From the NCBI GenBank assembly GCA_033557675.1, contig JAWQRM010000257.1, positions 1 to 25,530 on the forward strand: DNA of 25,530 nucleotides. Reading direction: 5' to 3'. Under the pieces are notes generated by a model. It was not told where the DNA came from. It did no database searches and saw nothing but the letters and a program-made list of their open reading frames with translations. Shown piece after piece: positions 1 to 9,483 of the stretch (positions are counted from its first letter, which is position 1; the number at the start of each line of letters is the position of its first letter). This DNA is from Coptodactyla brooksi (lineage: Eukaryota; Arthropoda; Insecta; Coleoptera; Scarabaeidae). A program made the position numbers and the translations under genes.

Positions 1-804
1 AATCTTTAGGTTTACCCAACAATTTTTTTTTGACTGAAAAACTAATTTCATGCCTACGTTATTGAAAATCTTAGGAAACCCCTTAGTGAACTGAGAGAAC
101 GGCAGCGAAATTAATTTTTCAGTTCGTTGTTCCTGTTGGAAAAACGTGGTGTCAGGAATCTGCAGGAATGAATCCGCTACCTACTTGTAGCGGTGTTTTT
201 TCAATAAATATCAAACTAGACTATTATTATTTATAATGACCAGTGTATCCAGAAAAGGCAGTGTTTCATTGTTTTCGATTTCGTAAGTGAATTTAATAGT
301 GGGGAGTCTTGAGTTTAACTTATCACAAAAATCATTGACATTAGCCTTTGTTTGCATCAAAGATTGCAAAAATGTCATCCACATACCTATACCCTTTTGA
401 ATATTTCCCGTTTGAGTATTTCCTTCGCTTGGGAAATACTCAAACTCTTGACCAACCTGAGTTTCGAAGTTACTCATAAATAGATTCGCTATGAACGGGG
501 ATAGGCAATTACCTATAGCCATTCCTTCATTTTGCTTGTAGTATTGCCCTCTGTATTGAAAATAATATTGATTCATACACAATTTTGTCAAAAGTAAATA
601 TTCTTGAGCAACTTCATCATTCAAGTTGTTCAATTTCAGTAATTCCTTCAGGTATGATAAAGCTTGTGACACCGGTACACTAGGAAATAATGAATTAACA
701 TCGAACGAAACTAGAATTTCCCCATCTTCAATAACTTTGCTTTGTTCAGTTTCTATACGTTCAGTTTCTGTTAAATGCACCATTTTCATTTTTTGATGTA
801 CCAA
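1..804 (-). pseudogene. Penelope-like element reverse transcriptase, degenerate fragment
   Basis: This is the central and C-terminal part of a Penelope-like reverse transcriptase, which copies element RNA into DNA at a nicked chromosomal target. Seen: the frame reads VSFDVNSLFPSVP near its start, then GMAIGNCLSPFIANLFMSNF, both typical PLE RT blocks, and ends with KFTYEIENNETLPFLDTL. The catalytic YVDD is present at 374-385 but in another frame from the flanking blocks, next to a perfect 14-bp hairpin at 410-445. Below 211 the conserved FDIY..TAT and IPADS pieces continue in shifted frames with stops, so at least three frame changes are needed. Upstream of about 830 a stop closes the frame and the N-terminal RT part is not recognisable. 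The GIY-YIG endonuclease is not seen here and would lie beyond the window's left edge. Family assignment is firm; the copy is dead. Confidence 0.88.
410..445. repeat. Perfect 14-bp inverted repeat inside the PLE RT
   Basis: Left arm gtttgagtatttcc (410-423) is the exact reverse complement of ggaaatactcaaac (432-445), with an 8-nt loop. It falls between the EFEYFP block and YVDD of the reverse transcriptase and adds about a dozen codons absent from typical PLE proteins. A third imperfect copy of the same motif (atatttccc) lies at 401-409. Inferred to be a local inverted duplication, not a conserved element feature. Confidence 0.85.
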
Positions 805-1409
805 CTTATTTACATAAACAATATTCTGTCATATTGATAGCCTACATTCAATTGTTAAGACATCTCAAGAGGTCTCGGGTATCTAGATTTATGTTATTGG
901 TGAAATTAACTTATAAACAGTTTTTACATTTTTTCAAAAATTTTCTGGTATAAGGGTAATTTACATTTTACATAATCGGAAAGAGAAACAAAATTTCTAT
1001 CAAATGAGCCTAATGCAAGGGTACATTACTGTTTAAAAAAATTAAAGTGTTATTCGTTACTCATTTGTTTTCTGAAATAAAAACAATTGAATGCTGTCGT
1101 ATTATGGAAAATAAAATGTTAAACAATTTTTATTTAAAAATTTTTTTTAGAAAGTCGATATTTGCTGAGATGCATACTATATTTCATAACATAATGGGCA
1201 CCCTGCATATATCGACTCTAGAAAGAGCTAATCGAAAAATTAAAAAATCCTGTTTTTCAGATAACTAAGAGAAAATACTCAACTTATAGAAAATTATTCA
1301 TGCCCTCCTATAATTATCTTAATTATTACCTATAACTATCTTAATTATCTTGGTTGTGAATGTAGCTCAACTTTAATATGTATACTATCGTACAAAATAA
1401 TAATTCGTA
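805..1409. other. Gene-free AT-rich interval
   Basis: I see no recognisable coding sequence. A short frame at 1047-1268 (+) has no family signature. The string gggcaccctgcata near 1197 resembles the CAGGGTG-type ends common in arthropod DNA transposons, but no partner end was found. Near 1310-1350 the phrase aactatcttaattatct is imperfectly repeated. Confidence 0.5.
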
Positions 1410-3115
1410 ATGGCAACGAAAAAAGCAAGGAAAAATAGAAGATGAGCACAGACAATTTAAGGTTGAGTGGACCAGTTCGTTTGCATTTGTACAAAATTCT
1501 GATGGATTACCATGTTGTCTTATTTGCAATGAAGAATGTTCTAATAAAAAATCAAATCTGGAAAGACGCTTTTGGACGAAATATAAGAAATTTTAGGAAG
1601 ACTACCCGGCTGGCGAACGAAACTGTGCAAGACCTTGAAAAAAAATGAAGTTAGTTCATGAAATTGTGAAACGTGAAATTGTAAAATTTGGAAAGCCATT
1701 TATAGACGGAGAATACATAAAGGAGTCTTTTATAAAAACACCTGAAATACTCATCCATGATTTAAAAAATTAAGACGAAATCATTAAAAAAATAAAGATA
1801 TGCCATTATCTGTCGAAACTATCGTACATCAAATGAATAAAATGGCCTCAGGTGTATCTAATCAACAAGTGTATGACATCAGGGTAGCATCATCGTTTTC
1901 TATTGCGCTAAACAAGTAATGTGATGTGTTTATGTTTTCTTAGCAGATATATAACTTCTGAAAAACTAAGAAAAGAATTACAAGATTTGTTATCATTCAA
2001 AGGAAAACCGAGCGATGAACATATCACATCTGCTGTTACGCAGTGTTTGGAGAGGAAGGAAGTTAATTTCAATATATTATATTCAATTACCACAGATGGG
2101 GCACCAAGTATGACAGGAAAACACAAAAGATTTATTTCCATTTAAAGAAAATCTTAATCATGACATATTATATTCCATTGTATAATGCATCAGGAGGCTT
2201 TATTTGCTCAAACACATTCTGATGAATTATGTAATTAAAATGACAAATTAATTCGTGAAAATTGTGACTACAATAGTAGCAAAATGACTCCACCATCGAC
2301 AGTTTCGTGAATTTCTTCATGAATTCGACTGTCAATACACTGACATACTTTTGTGCAATAAGGTTCGATGGCTCTCAAAAGGTAATGTGCTTCATAGATT
2401 TTCTCATTGTTTTGAGCAAATTAAAATGTTTCTGAATGAACAAAATATACTAGTGAGCTAAACAGACCATGATTGGGTGCAAAAATTAGTTAGTGCTAGA
2501 TATGATAACTAGAATTTTTCCTGTGAAAAGAAGTCATTTGTTTCGAAAAAAGTTATTTGTATCTGGGAATGACTTACGTGTTGAAAAATTTTGACATTTT
2601 ATTAGTTTAGAAATACATAAGGACAATAATGTTGTTAATAAAATTTTTTTCACGTGAACTATTCTTAACATGCAAGAAGCTTTTGGAGAAAGATTTAGAG
2701 AGTGTAGAGAATACAAAACTACATTAGCTTTTTTGACAAAATTAATTGAAGCAGATATGCAACAATCACTATTCCAATTGATTAATCAGGCACAAGTTGA
2801 ACTTTTATTACTGAACCGGGAAGTTTGGAAAGAGAAATGTCTACATTATTTTTCCTAGTATAAGAGGACCGAAATTCACAATCTTCAAAATGTAGGTGAA
2901 GTTATTTTCGCAGTTTGGGATCGTCTTCGAGAATCGTTCAATCCTTTAAAAAATTATGCTTTCGGACTACTGACAATTTTCAGATCCACATATTATTGTG
3001 AGTAAGTTTTTTCACATATGAACTTGATAAAGAGTAAGTTAAGAAGCAATCTTGCTAACTTGAAGATTGAGTACTGCCTAAGTTTTTCCTTAGCAAGGAG
3101 TGGAGGTAAGGTGGA
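1410..3115 (+). pseudogene. hAT-superfamily transposase relic (ZBED5/GTF2IRD2-like)
   Basis: This is a decayed hAT transposase, a cut-and-paste DNA transposase with an RNase H-like fold. Seen, in order: a possible start at 1410; a BED-like zinc-finger region with CCLICNEECSNKKSNLERRF (cysteines at 1513-1527), in a frame that hits a stop after KYKKF; the block SITTDGAPSMTGK with the presumed catalytic Asp at 2095-2097; FREFLHEF and VRWLSKG pieces around 2305-2380; EAFGERFRECREY at 2673; and a C-terminal dimerisation region near 2960-3115 reading FRSTYYCE, stop, VFSHMNLIKSKLRS. Family knowledge: this block order and the TDGAPSMTG motif are typical of ZBED5, GTF2IRD2 and SCAND3-like domesticated or free hATs. 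Several stops and frameshifts make it non-functional. I could not identify terminal inverted repeats or the 8-bp target duplication. Confidence 0.85.
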
Positions 3116-3224
3116 GAAACGGTTCATTGTCTCTTATCAGGTGCCCAAAACTATTTAAGAAGCAATTAGGCATTGTCCCTTTTTTAAAATATATGTATAT
3201 ATATCATAAATCAATTAGTAGTTA

Positions 3225-3325
3225 GTCTTTTATCGCTCCGAATGATGCTAACTTAGTTAACGAAACGTGAGTCGAGCAAGCATTTTCCAATTTTGATGTA
3301 GTGATAATCTTGGTGTAATGAAGTT
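3225..3325 (+). ncRNA. Hammerhead-ribozyme-like module, copy 1 (decayed core)
   Basis: The core spans 3235-3277. Stem I strands GCTC (3235-3238) and GAGC (3274-3277) pair perfectly. Stem II GCTAAC-TTA-GTTAAC (3247-3261) pairs at five of six positions. GAAA (3262-3265) is intact and the cleavage triplet GTC (3271-3273) is in the right place. The conserved CTGATGA box is mutated to CGAATGA, and one extra T separates the box from stem II. Known: Penelope-like elements often carry minimal type I hammerheads in their pseudo-LTRs. About 100 bp are shared with copy 2 at 19432-19504. Inferred to be a PLE pseudo-LTR remnant that cannot cleave. Confidence 0.5.
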
Positions 3326-3939
3326 AAACAGTCATAGACAATTGTTTAACTTTATTCATGTAATGCTCAGGAACAACACGAAAAGCGAGCAATTGTAGCA
3401 TACTTCTTTCGTATATGGCTATACCTTGCAGACATTGCGGATTCGGCTTCAGAGTACCCATTTTATTCGTGTTAAATATTTAAAGCTAAAGTTAGCAATA
3501 AATATTAAGTGCAGTGGCTCATTAAAGAAGTCGGACAAGAAGAAATTAAGTATTTTATTATTAAAATGGTTCAGAGCTAAGAAGAACACTTTTACAAAGA
3601 TTTACTCATATATTTTCAAAAGCAATAGCGATAATCCGTGATTTACTTTTTCCATTTTCTTAAAACTAGAACAAATAAAAAATCCCATAAATCATGCTAA
3701 CCCTCACTTTTTTAGTTTGGTGAATATAAAACGGTAGAAGCAATTATGGTATAAAATTTGAGTCGTAAAACAAAAAATTGCTGAAAATAACTAAAATGGG
3801 CCATTTTAGGGCATCTTAATGGGCCATTAAGTGCGACATTTAATCTTTGATCACCATAACAAAGGAAAACGCAAAAAAATTACCACAGAAATGTCACAAC
3901 ATCTTAACATCAACTGCAACTGAAGCTGTGAGTCGGATG
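3326..3939. other. Interval without a recognisable gene
   Basis: Short frames at 3426-3641 and 3847-3940 (+) have no family signature I recognise. The 11-mer aatgggccatt occurs twice, at about 3794 and 3819. The interval may hold more of the PLE-derived sequence that starts at 3225, but nothing coding supports this. Confidence 0.4.
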
Positions 3940-4300
3940 ATCAATCCATATATCGAAGAAGCCAAACGAGGAGATAAAAGAAAAAACTTATACTTGGTGC
4001 GAAAAAACGAAAAAGGAAAAAAAGAGAAAACTTATACTGTCAAACATGTTGACGGGTAAAGGTTTGGGGTTGCATGTCCGCAGCTGGTCTCGGAAGCCCT
4101 TACATATTGATGGCACAATAAACTACAAGTAGTATCTAGAAGATTGACGAAATAACTTCAAACTTCCAAGTCCAAAGTGCCGAAGAATTGGGAATTAAAG
4201 AAGGAGAAGTCTGAAGCCTTGCAAAATTTCTAATAAAAAGGACCTCGAGACTGCGCTTATGATGAGCGGACTAAAATAGACCCTAATGTAAGCTGTTAAA
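3940..4300 (+). pseudogene. Tc1-like transposase fragment (central DDE region)
   Basis: A broken piece of a Tc1/mariner-superfamily transposase. Seen: the reading YLVRKNEKGKKEKTYTVKHVDG, clearest up to 4059, is followed in a shifted frame by VWGCMSAAGLGS at about 4065-4100, then by an IDGTINYK-like and QTSKSK segment in yet another frame. Known: Tc1 transposases contain Y-W/R-K...TVKHGGGSVMVWGCFSA followed by an I-G-T/I-M/N...Y segment just before the second catalytic Asp. A possible remnant of that second DDE block (DP-R...A at about 4239-4260) follows. The first catalytic Asp region (DES-F) is not clear, and several frameshifts are needed. No terminal repeats were identified. Confidence 0.7.
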
Positions 4301-4904
4301 AAATCAAAAGTTTTAAAAAATATACAAAACAAAATATTAAGTAATTGTTTTAACTTTAAGACATATTTGGTACTTACTGTCAGACTTCTTTTTTGGCATG
4401 CATTTTATTTTTTTACATTTTTTGCTTTTGTTGAAAAATGGAATTGAATTTATTTTTTCTTTTTGTTGTCGTTTGAAATTCTTAATTATAATCATTGAAG
4501 CTATTGAAAATATATATATAAAATTTGTCTTTTTTACTACCAAAGTTGGTAACCAAATTTCAACGTGTTCCTGTCCGATTTTTTTTATTGAACCAGTGCT
4601 ACATACATATAAATTTCACTAAAAGAAAATTCATTCAGAAAGTATGTCAAGGTAAGAATGTTTAGTCATATTTTTTTCTTTTTTGCAATCCTTGAGGTTT
4701 TAATTCACACTGAATCAAATATTTCCAACTAAACGATGTAATGTCCACAACAGAACGATATCTACTGATACCACCAAAAACAACACTTTTCCAACACAGC
4801 ATTCCCCTGCATTTAGATTACGCCTAAATATGAAAATCCCTTAGGACCTTTCTAGCGTCTTTACAAGATATTGGTCTAATTTATGAAGAATTTCCAAGCT
4901 CAAT
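4301..4904. other. AT-rich gene-free interval
   Basis: Long T- and A-rich runs (4390-4580) create overlapping frames on both strands with no family signature. It could include 3' untranslated sequence of the preceding Tc1-like fragment, but I cannot find its terminal repeat. Confidence 0.4.
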
Positions 4905-5085
4905 ATGACCTGCGAAGAACATCTGCGAAGCGCAATCACGAGAGGTGCGATAGAACGAGGTATGCCTGTATTGCACAATCATTCGGAAAAAGCAAGTCGT
5001 ATACGGATAATTTTAAGAGAAGCTGTGGACAAACTAGAAAAGTATAGCGTTTAATTATTCAAAACCAGGTCCTAAGGTAATTTTT
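4905..5085 (+). pseudogene. Tc1-like transposase N-terminal helix-turn-helix fragment
   Basis: Seen: a stretch that, across frames, reads like the paired helix-turn-helix of a Tc1-type transposase. CIAQSFGKSKSYTDNFKRSCGQ appears at about 4970-5035, then a stop, then NYSKPGPK near 5055-5078. Known: Tc1 DNA-binding domains have the pattern IA..FG.S.STV..I..R....G followed by a basic GRPRK linker; here the linker is KPGPK. A separate 49-codon frame (MTCEEHLRSAIT at 4907) overlaps it. The order is reversed relative to the DDE fragment at 3940-4300, so the two are either different insertions or a rearranged copy. Evidence is moderate because the fragment is short and the frame breaks. Confidence 0.5.
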
Positions 5086-6644
5086 ACTGTTTCAGATTTT
5101 GTTTGTTTCTTTGTTATTAGGTTCTGTCGTTTCAGTTTCGTGACGCTTAACCATGCATTATTGTCATCTGACTTGGCCTCTACTTGGCCTCTCTCAGAAT
5201 ATATACATCAGGATTGTAGTTTATTTCGTTTTCCTACGTAATCTATGCCCTACTTAAATCGCGTTATGATGTTAAACTTTCGACTTATGTTACTTAGGTA
5301 CCGAGAAATTACGATTAGACCTTTAGCGGTCCCTGTGTACACTTGTTGCAGAACAATAACAGAAAAGATATTTTACGACGCACGAACTAGTTAAACGTGG
5401 TACCGTTGCTGGCTACACACATACAAATGTTACTCAATCAGACCAATAACTAAGCGCACATTACAGAACTCGTATTTAAGCCCTAGAAACGAAAAAAGCA
5501 AAACCTGCACAAAACGTTGCAATAACTTAAGTGGTAATAGTCGGAGACCAGTACTTGAAGTAACGTATAATACAGAAACAATAGGGTTAAAAGGAAAACC
5601 ATAAAAATCTGCAGTTGAAAAAAGTAACTAAATGGAAAGGGATATTTTACGCATGCACTACGTGTGCTCGTTTACAAAGAAACACACAATAAAACTGGTT
5701 TTCACTGATATCAACGTACTCGATCTCATACCTGTAATTCAATCAACTGTTTTTCTGTTATTTAACCCGACAATTACCGGCTATTGATTGATTCGCCAGC
5801 CGGGAGAATTTAAAAATGTAATGGCTCGCGATCTGCACCGTACCCATACAAGAAGTGAGGAAATTAGAGTTTGCATTGCTAGACGCAGGTTGATTTATTT
5901 AAGCATTGGACAATAACTGTGGCGGCGGCAGTTGCGAAATTAGGCGAGTAATTCATTCGGCCGTTGGTCAGCTGAACTATTGTGTTGAATTGAGGCAATT
6001 ATTTCGTCGTTTTATACGTTATATCTTTGCACGGTACGCGGACCGTTGGCGTGGGTTGGGTATTGTGTATCTCGGACGAATTTTGTAACCGTGCACTTGT
6101 AGGTATCGACAAATCGCCACATTGCATCGATAAGAATCGCATATTATAGTGCCGTTATAGCGTTTCATAATGTGCTGTTGCGGGACATTTAATAATTGTC
6201 AGGTTGTTGATAAAAACATAAAATATTGCAAAAAGCCAGATAATTTTTGTCGAACAGCATTAAAAAAGTACAGGTATTTTAGGCAAATCTTCACGTTCTA
6301 AAGCATTCACTGTGAAAACAAAAGCATTAACTGCAAATTTCAGATTTTCAATTGACGATCAAAACTCCACTTTAAAAGTTGAGATGGATTGCACTATAAT
6401 ATCTATTTTCATGATATTATTAGTACACAATACTGCAAAACGAGTAGTGACGGAGGTACAACAGGTAATGGAAAGAGAAAAAGATTTTCCAGAGAAGAAT
6501 AAAAATCTTCCAGAAAAGCAAAACCTTCAGGACAGGGAAAATGATAGAAATTATATAATATTAAAATGGAAGGAAAGTAGGATAGCTTCGCATCCCTTCT
6601 TCTAGTGGCTTCGTTAAGCACTGCTAACAAAGTTAAGTACTCGC
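5086..6644. other. Interval of about 1.5 kb without a recognisable gene
   Basis: I see no family signature. A 97-codon frame at 6312-6605 (+) is Lys/Glu/Asn-rich near its end (EKDFPEKNKNLPEKQ) and a 60-codon frame at 5906-6088 (+) is Arg-rich; neither is recognised. Base composition is less AT-rich around 5900-6150. It may be host noncoding DNA. Confidence 0.4.
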
Positions 6645-6915
6645 CAAACGCTGACATGATACGCATTCAGAGTATTTGCGACGTTTCGGGTTCTCATTGA
6701 TGGATGATTTTCAAAACATCGAAGCACATTCTCCTGCAATGTCCTAGGCTTCTAAACATCAGTAAACTGTACTGCAAAGGTACTTGTCTGCCTTAAGCGC
6801 CGGTAAACGTTTGCAAATGTAGCCGACGAGCAGCTCTACCATTATAACAGGTTTCGTCGTAAATCATGGTCATGTCTGTAAATTCTTCACTACTTAACTG
6901 CTCCTTCCTTGCCAT
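6645..6915 (-). pseudogene. IS630/mariner-type transposase N-terminal fragment (DUF4817-like HTH)
   Basis: Reading leftward from the ATG at 6913-6915: MARKEQLSSEEFTDMTMIYD then ETCYNGRAARRL in one frame, a stop at about 6800, and in the next frame RRLRQTSTFAVQFTDV, a stop, then PRTLQENVLRCFENHPSMRT and RNVANTLNA. Known: DUF4817 helix-turn-helix domains at the start of arthropod IS630-like transposases follow the pattern ..E..DM...Y....NGRAA.R.Y....P.R..P...TF......ET and then L...NP..STR..A. The match in order and spacing is good. No DDE catalytic part follows downstream, so this is a 3'-truncated relic. The IS630-type C-terminal half at 20021-20500 is a separate piece. Confidence 0.72.
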
Positions 6916-7104
6916 ATCGATACAATTTAACTTACAAGGTAACACAGGCAAGTGTGTCTCACCGATTTAGATGAAACTTGGTGGGTTTATAGACTGACGT
7001 GGTGTGAGAACAACGGTAACCTTTTTAGCTGCGGAATCACCCATTTTCGGGTGGGTGCAGCGCTCTGTCGGCAACACAACCTTTCGCTATTTGCTTTAAT
7101 ATCT

Positions 7105-7560
7105 CCAAAACTGTAAGACATATCGGAAAAAAGTTAATATAAATATTTAACTGTTTTAGTAATACCAAAGGATAGCGATAAGAGTTTTCTTCTCACAATT
7201 ATTGTTTACAAGCAACAACCTTCATCCCCCATATTTATTTCAAATTTGAAAATTTTTAATTCCTAAAAAAATACAAGCAGTTATGCACAATTCATCCATA
7301 TATATCAAACATGTCAGAAAATAATAAAATTTATACAAAAAAGCACCGAATTGAAACAAAACTCAAAAGGTTAGGATTTAGATGAACAGTACCGCATGGG
7401 TACTGTTCCTGGTCTACCACCTAAATTTTTATCAAGACTAAAATTGATGGTTATAGAAAGGAATACGTAATTCTAATACTTAACCACTAGTTCGACAATG
7501 TACTGATGTATGAATAATTAAAACAATATTGCTAGACAATTACAATACCAGTGATACATT
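7105..7560 (+). repeat. Left arm of a long inverted repeat (partner 10005-10505)
   Basis: This stretch matches the reverse complement of 10005-10505 over most of its length. The match is strongest at about 7340-7500, for example agcaccgaattgaaaca, gatgaacagtaccg and gaaaggaatacgtaattc. The two arms flank the pogo-like transposase relic, so they are most simply long terminal inverted repeats of one element. Both arms share a short frame with a common stop, including LDEQYRMG and GLPPK. The outer boundary is not sharp; sequence at 6940-7100 (for example caccgatttagatgaaact) has a repeat-like character but no clear partner. Confidence 0.75.
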
Positions 7561-7984
7561 ATACTACTCGCTAATCATTGGCCACAAAAAATTAGCTCAT
7601 GGGCAGCGCATTTGAATGCATGAAAAGAACTGTATTTGAAAAAGAGATCAAAGATCCAGTCTTTGCTCTCTTTTTGAAATACGAAAATACACCCATAAAA
7701 CCATGTATAGTATAAATAACGATAATACTTATAGTTTTATTTTCGGATTTACTTTATGTTATTATTAGATAAAACAAATTGTTTGATATATGTTTACTTC
7801 CCAATATATTTACTACCCATAGCAATGTGTAACTTTCCTGCACGTATTCATATCAAACAAATACATGCTGATACGATAAGCTGCCATTCCACTTTTCGTT
7901 GACATCTTATTGTTAATATCGTGCATATAGTACACAGATACATGCTTTTCTACGACACACATTGTATATATATATAGCCTACTC
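7561..7984. other. Gene-free interval inside the inverted-arm element
   Basis: AT-rich sequence between the left arm and the 3' end of the transposase relic. No coding signature was seen. Probably 3' untranslated sequence of the pogo-like gene. Confidence 0.4.
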
Positions 7985-8921
7985 TTGCGACAAATACTGC
8001 ATAGTGGTGGTGTACTTTGTGAATCCTTCGGGGAGCAGGATTTTCAAATCTTCGTGGCCGATCTTCAATATATCCACTTTTATACCATGCGTATTTAAAC
8101 AGAGTGAAGAACCTTGGCGATGACAATTGATTGTGTCAAAGACTGTAACTGAATAATACTGTGTCTTTGATGTAGAAGTTAAATCGTGTCCCATAAGTAG
8201 TATTTCATCTGGGAATATTCTCACAAAAATTTTCCATATACTAAAATCGTAAACGTCTAGAGGTTCTACCATTGAAGTTATCTTCTTAGGAATTGTGAAA
8301 ATATTGACTTTTTTGTTCATTGGTACTATATTTTTCACCTCACTCGGACAATGCGCACTCGACGAATTTAATAACAAGATACATTCAGCTTCAATATTTG
8401 GTAAGAAGACATATGGAAACCAATGTTTAAAATGCTTGAAATTTTTGGTTTAATTTCATTAACAAATCGCTCAATTGTGGAACGTAATTCGTCAACATCG
8501 CTGTGAGTGGATCGTCTGATAAATTTTGTTATTTTACGAGAAACAATTCTATGTACTTTTTTGAAATGCCGTATCCACCAATGGCTTGCCTTAAATGAAG
8601 GATAGTCAATTTCAACTTTTGCTAGCAGCGCCCATCTGCGAAGGTCTATGTCGTGGATCATATATCCGCCGTTCTGGGCATCTTTAAATCTTGGAAGAAC
8701 ATATTCCGTAATGTATGTACTTTTATCCTTGTTAGTACCTCCCCGTTTAACATTTGCTTCCCACCTTATAAATTGCGTAGTTGATTTTACCTTATAAACA
8801 GTGGTGGCCAAAGATACAAATGCTATTATTGGTATTGATATACGAAACTAAAAGATATGCTTATGTAGTAATTCATATTAAATTGATGTTAATCCTAGGA
8901 CATTTCGTCCATATATGAATT

Positions 8922-9157
8922 ATGAGTAAATATTTACTTTAATTAGCCAAGAGAAAAATAGACCGCTGAACAGGATTCGAATTAGAATGTTCGGGTTGCG
9001 AACAGGTAAAACAAGAGGAAGATTTTCCAAAGAGCGGGAGGACCCCTGCATGGCTCAGTAGGTAAGAGCATTTGGCGTGAAACCAAAAGGTCGCAGGTTC
9101 GAATCCTGCTCAGCGGTCTATTTTTCTCTTGGCTAATTAAAGAAAATATTTACTTAT
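8922..9157. repeat. 60-bp inverted repeat around the tRNA-like sequence
   Basis: Arms 8922-8981 and 9098-9157 are near-perfect reverse complements, sharing for example ctttaattagccaagaga and aatagaccgctga. The arms run from the T arm of the tRNA-like sequence through its 3' flank. The left copy is a T-arm-plus-tail fragment on the minus strand with a poorly preserved upstream part. Confidence 0.85.
9044..9117 (+). tRNA. tRNA-like pseudogene
   Basis: Seen: A box TGGCTCAGTAGG (9051-9062) and B box GGTTCGAATCC (9096-9106) match eukaryotic Pol III promoter consensus. D stem gctc/gagc (9053-9056 with 9066-9069), anticodon stem tttgg/ccaaa (9071-9075 with 9083-9087) and T stem gcagg/cctgc (9093-9097 with 9105-9109) all pair fully. 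The acceptor stem is broken (about four of seven pairs) and the 7-nt anticodon loop cgtgaaa lacks U33; read literally the anticodon would be TGA (Ser), but this is unreliable. A Pol III-like T5 run follows at 9119-9125. Best read as a tRNA-derived repeat head, not a working tRNA gene. Confidence 0.6.
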
Positions 9158-9483
9158 GTAGTAACGTTAGAACCGTTCCCTTACATATTTATAAAAAGAA
9201 TGAGAGAAATCTATATATCATATTACCTTTCTAAACTTTGATTGCGCAGATTCCAACGAATGTCGCTTCACTTTTCTACTTCTCTAAACCTCAACAGCTC
9301 GCGTTTTATATTCAACATTAACCATACTACCTCCTTCTTGGGGTACACAGTCTGCGTGTTCATAATCTTGATGATCGTCTCGTGATCTAGTGCTACATCT
9401 ACTTCAAATGCAAAGGAAGCCTGCTCCTGAGCTCTTACAATATCTATTAATGCATCGTGTAACTCTTGTTCTTCATTTAAATG

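Larger units (their letters stand above)
8860..9164. mobile_element. tRNA-derived SINE-like insertion with 12-bp target duplication
   Basis: The 12-mer cttatgtagtaa occurs at 8860-8871 and again at 9153-9164, flanking 281 bp. Inside are two tRNA-like ends facing opposite ways, each followed outward by the same tail (tatttttctcttggctaatt and its complement), giving 60-bp inverted arms at 8922-8981 and 9098-9157. The direct repeat fits target-primed retroposition of a short element. The inverted pair suggests a snap-back or head-to-head dimer rather than a normal SINE. It lies within the presumed intron of the pogo-like transposase. The sequence supports the direct and inverted repeats; the mechanism is inferred. 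Confidence 0.68.
7985..9483 (-). pseudogene. pogo/Tigger-like transposase relic with probable intron and internal deletion
   Basis: A Tc1/mariner-superfamily pogo-like transposase with CENP-B-type DNA binding. Seen from 9483 leftward: EEQELHDALIDIVRAQEQ, a frame change, then KVKRHSLESAQSKFRK ending at an AAAG|GTAATA donor-like site (9227/9226). After 8790 the reading resumes as VKSTTQFIRWEANVKRGG, then YMIHDIDLRRWALLAKVEID, SFKASHWWIRHFKKVHR and KPKISS. The part that should carry the first catalytic Asp is missing: near 8415-8440 the reading jumps to FLPNIEAECILLLNSSSAHC, the block that normally reads LLLDSWTGHC, so the second Asp is replaced by Asn. The end contains VEPLDVYDFSIWKIFVRIFP and a frame-shifted FKYAWYKSGY-like tail. 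The 9226-8791 gap is a probable intron enlarged by the tRNA-like insertion. Dead copy; I recognise the family by pattern, without database support. Confidence 0.8.

Noticed and set aside
4337..4622. Overlapping hydrophobic frames on both strands
   Set aside because: They arise from long T- and A-rich runs; no family signature.
6312..6666. 97-codon plus frame and 85-codon minus frame
   Set aside because: The minus frame is the decayed continuation of the IS630-like fragment; the plus frame is Lys/Glu-rich with no signature.
6672..6703. CGAAACGTCG string on the minus strand resembling a hammerhead 3' half
   Set aside because: It lies in the IS630/DUF4817-like coding fragment, where it encodes ENHPSMRTRNVANTL, and there is no CTGATGA box or stem II.
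9044..9117. Functional tRNA-Ser gene
   Set aside because: The acceptor stem is broken, U33 is missing and the sequence is part of a retroposed inverted repeat; a working tRNA is unlikely.
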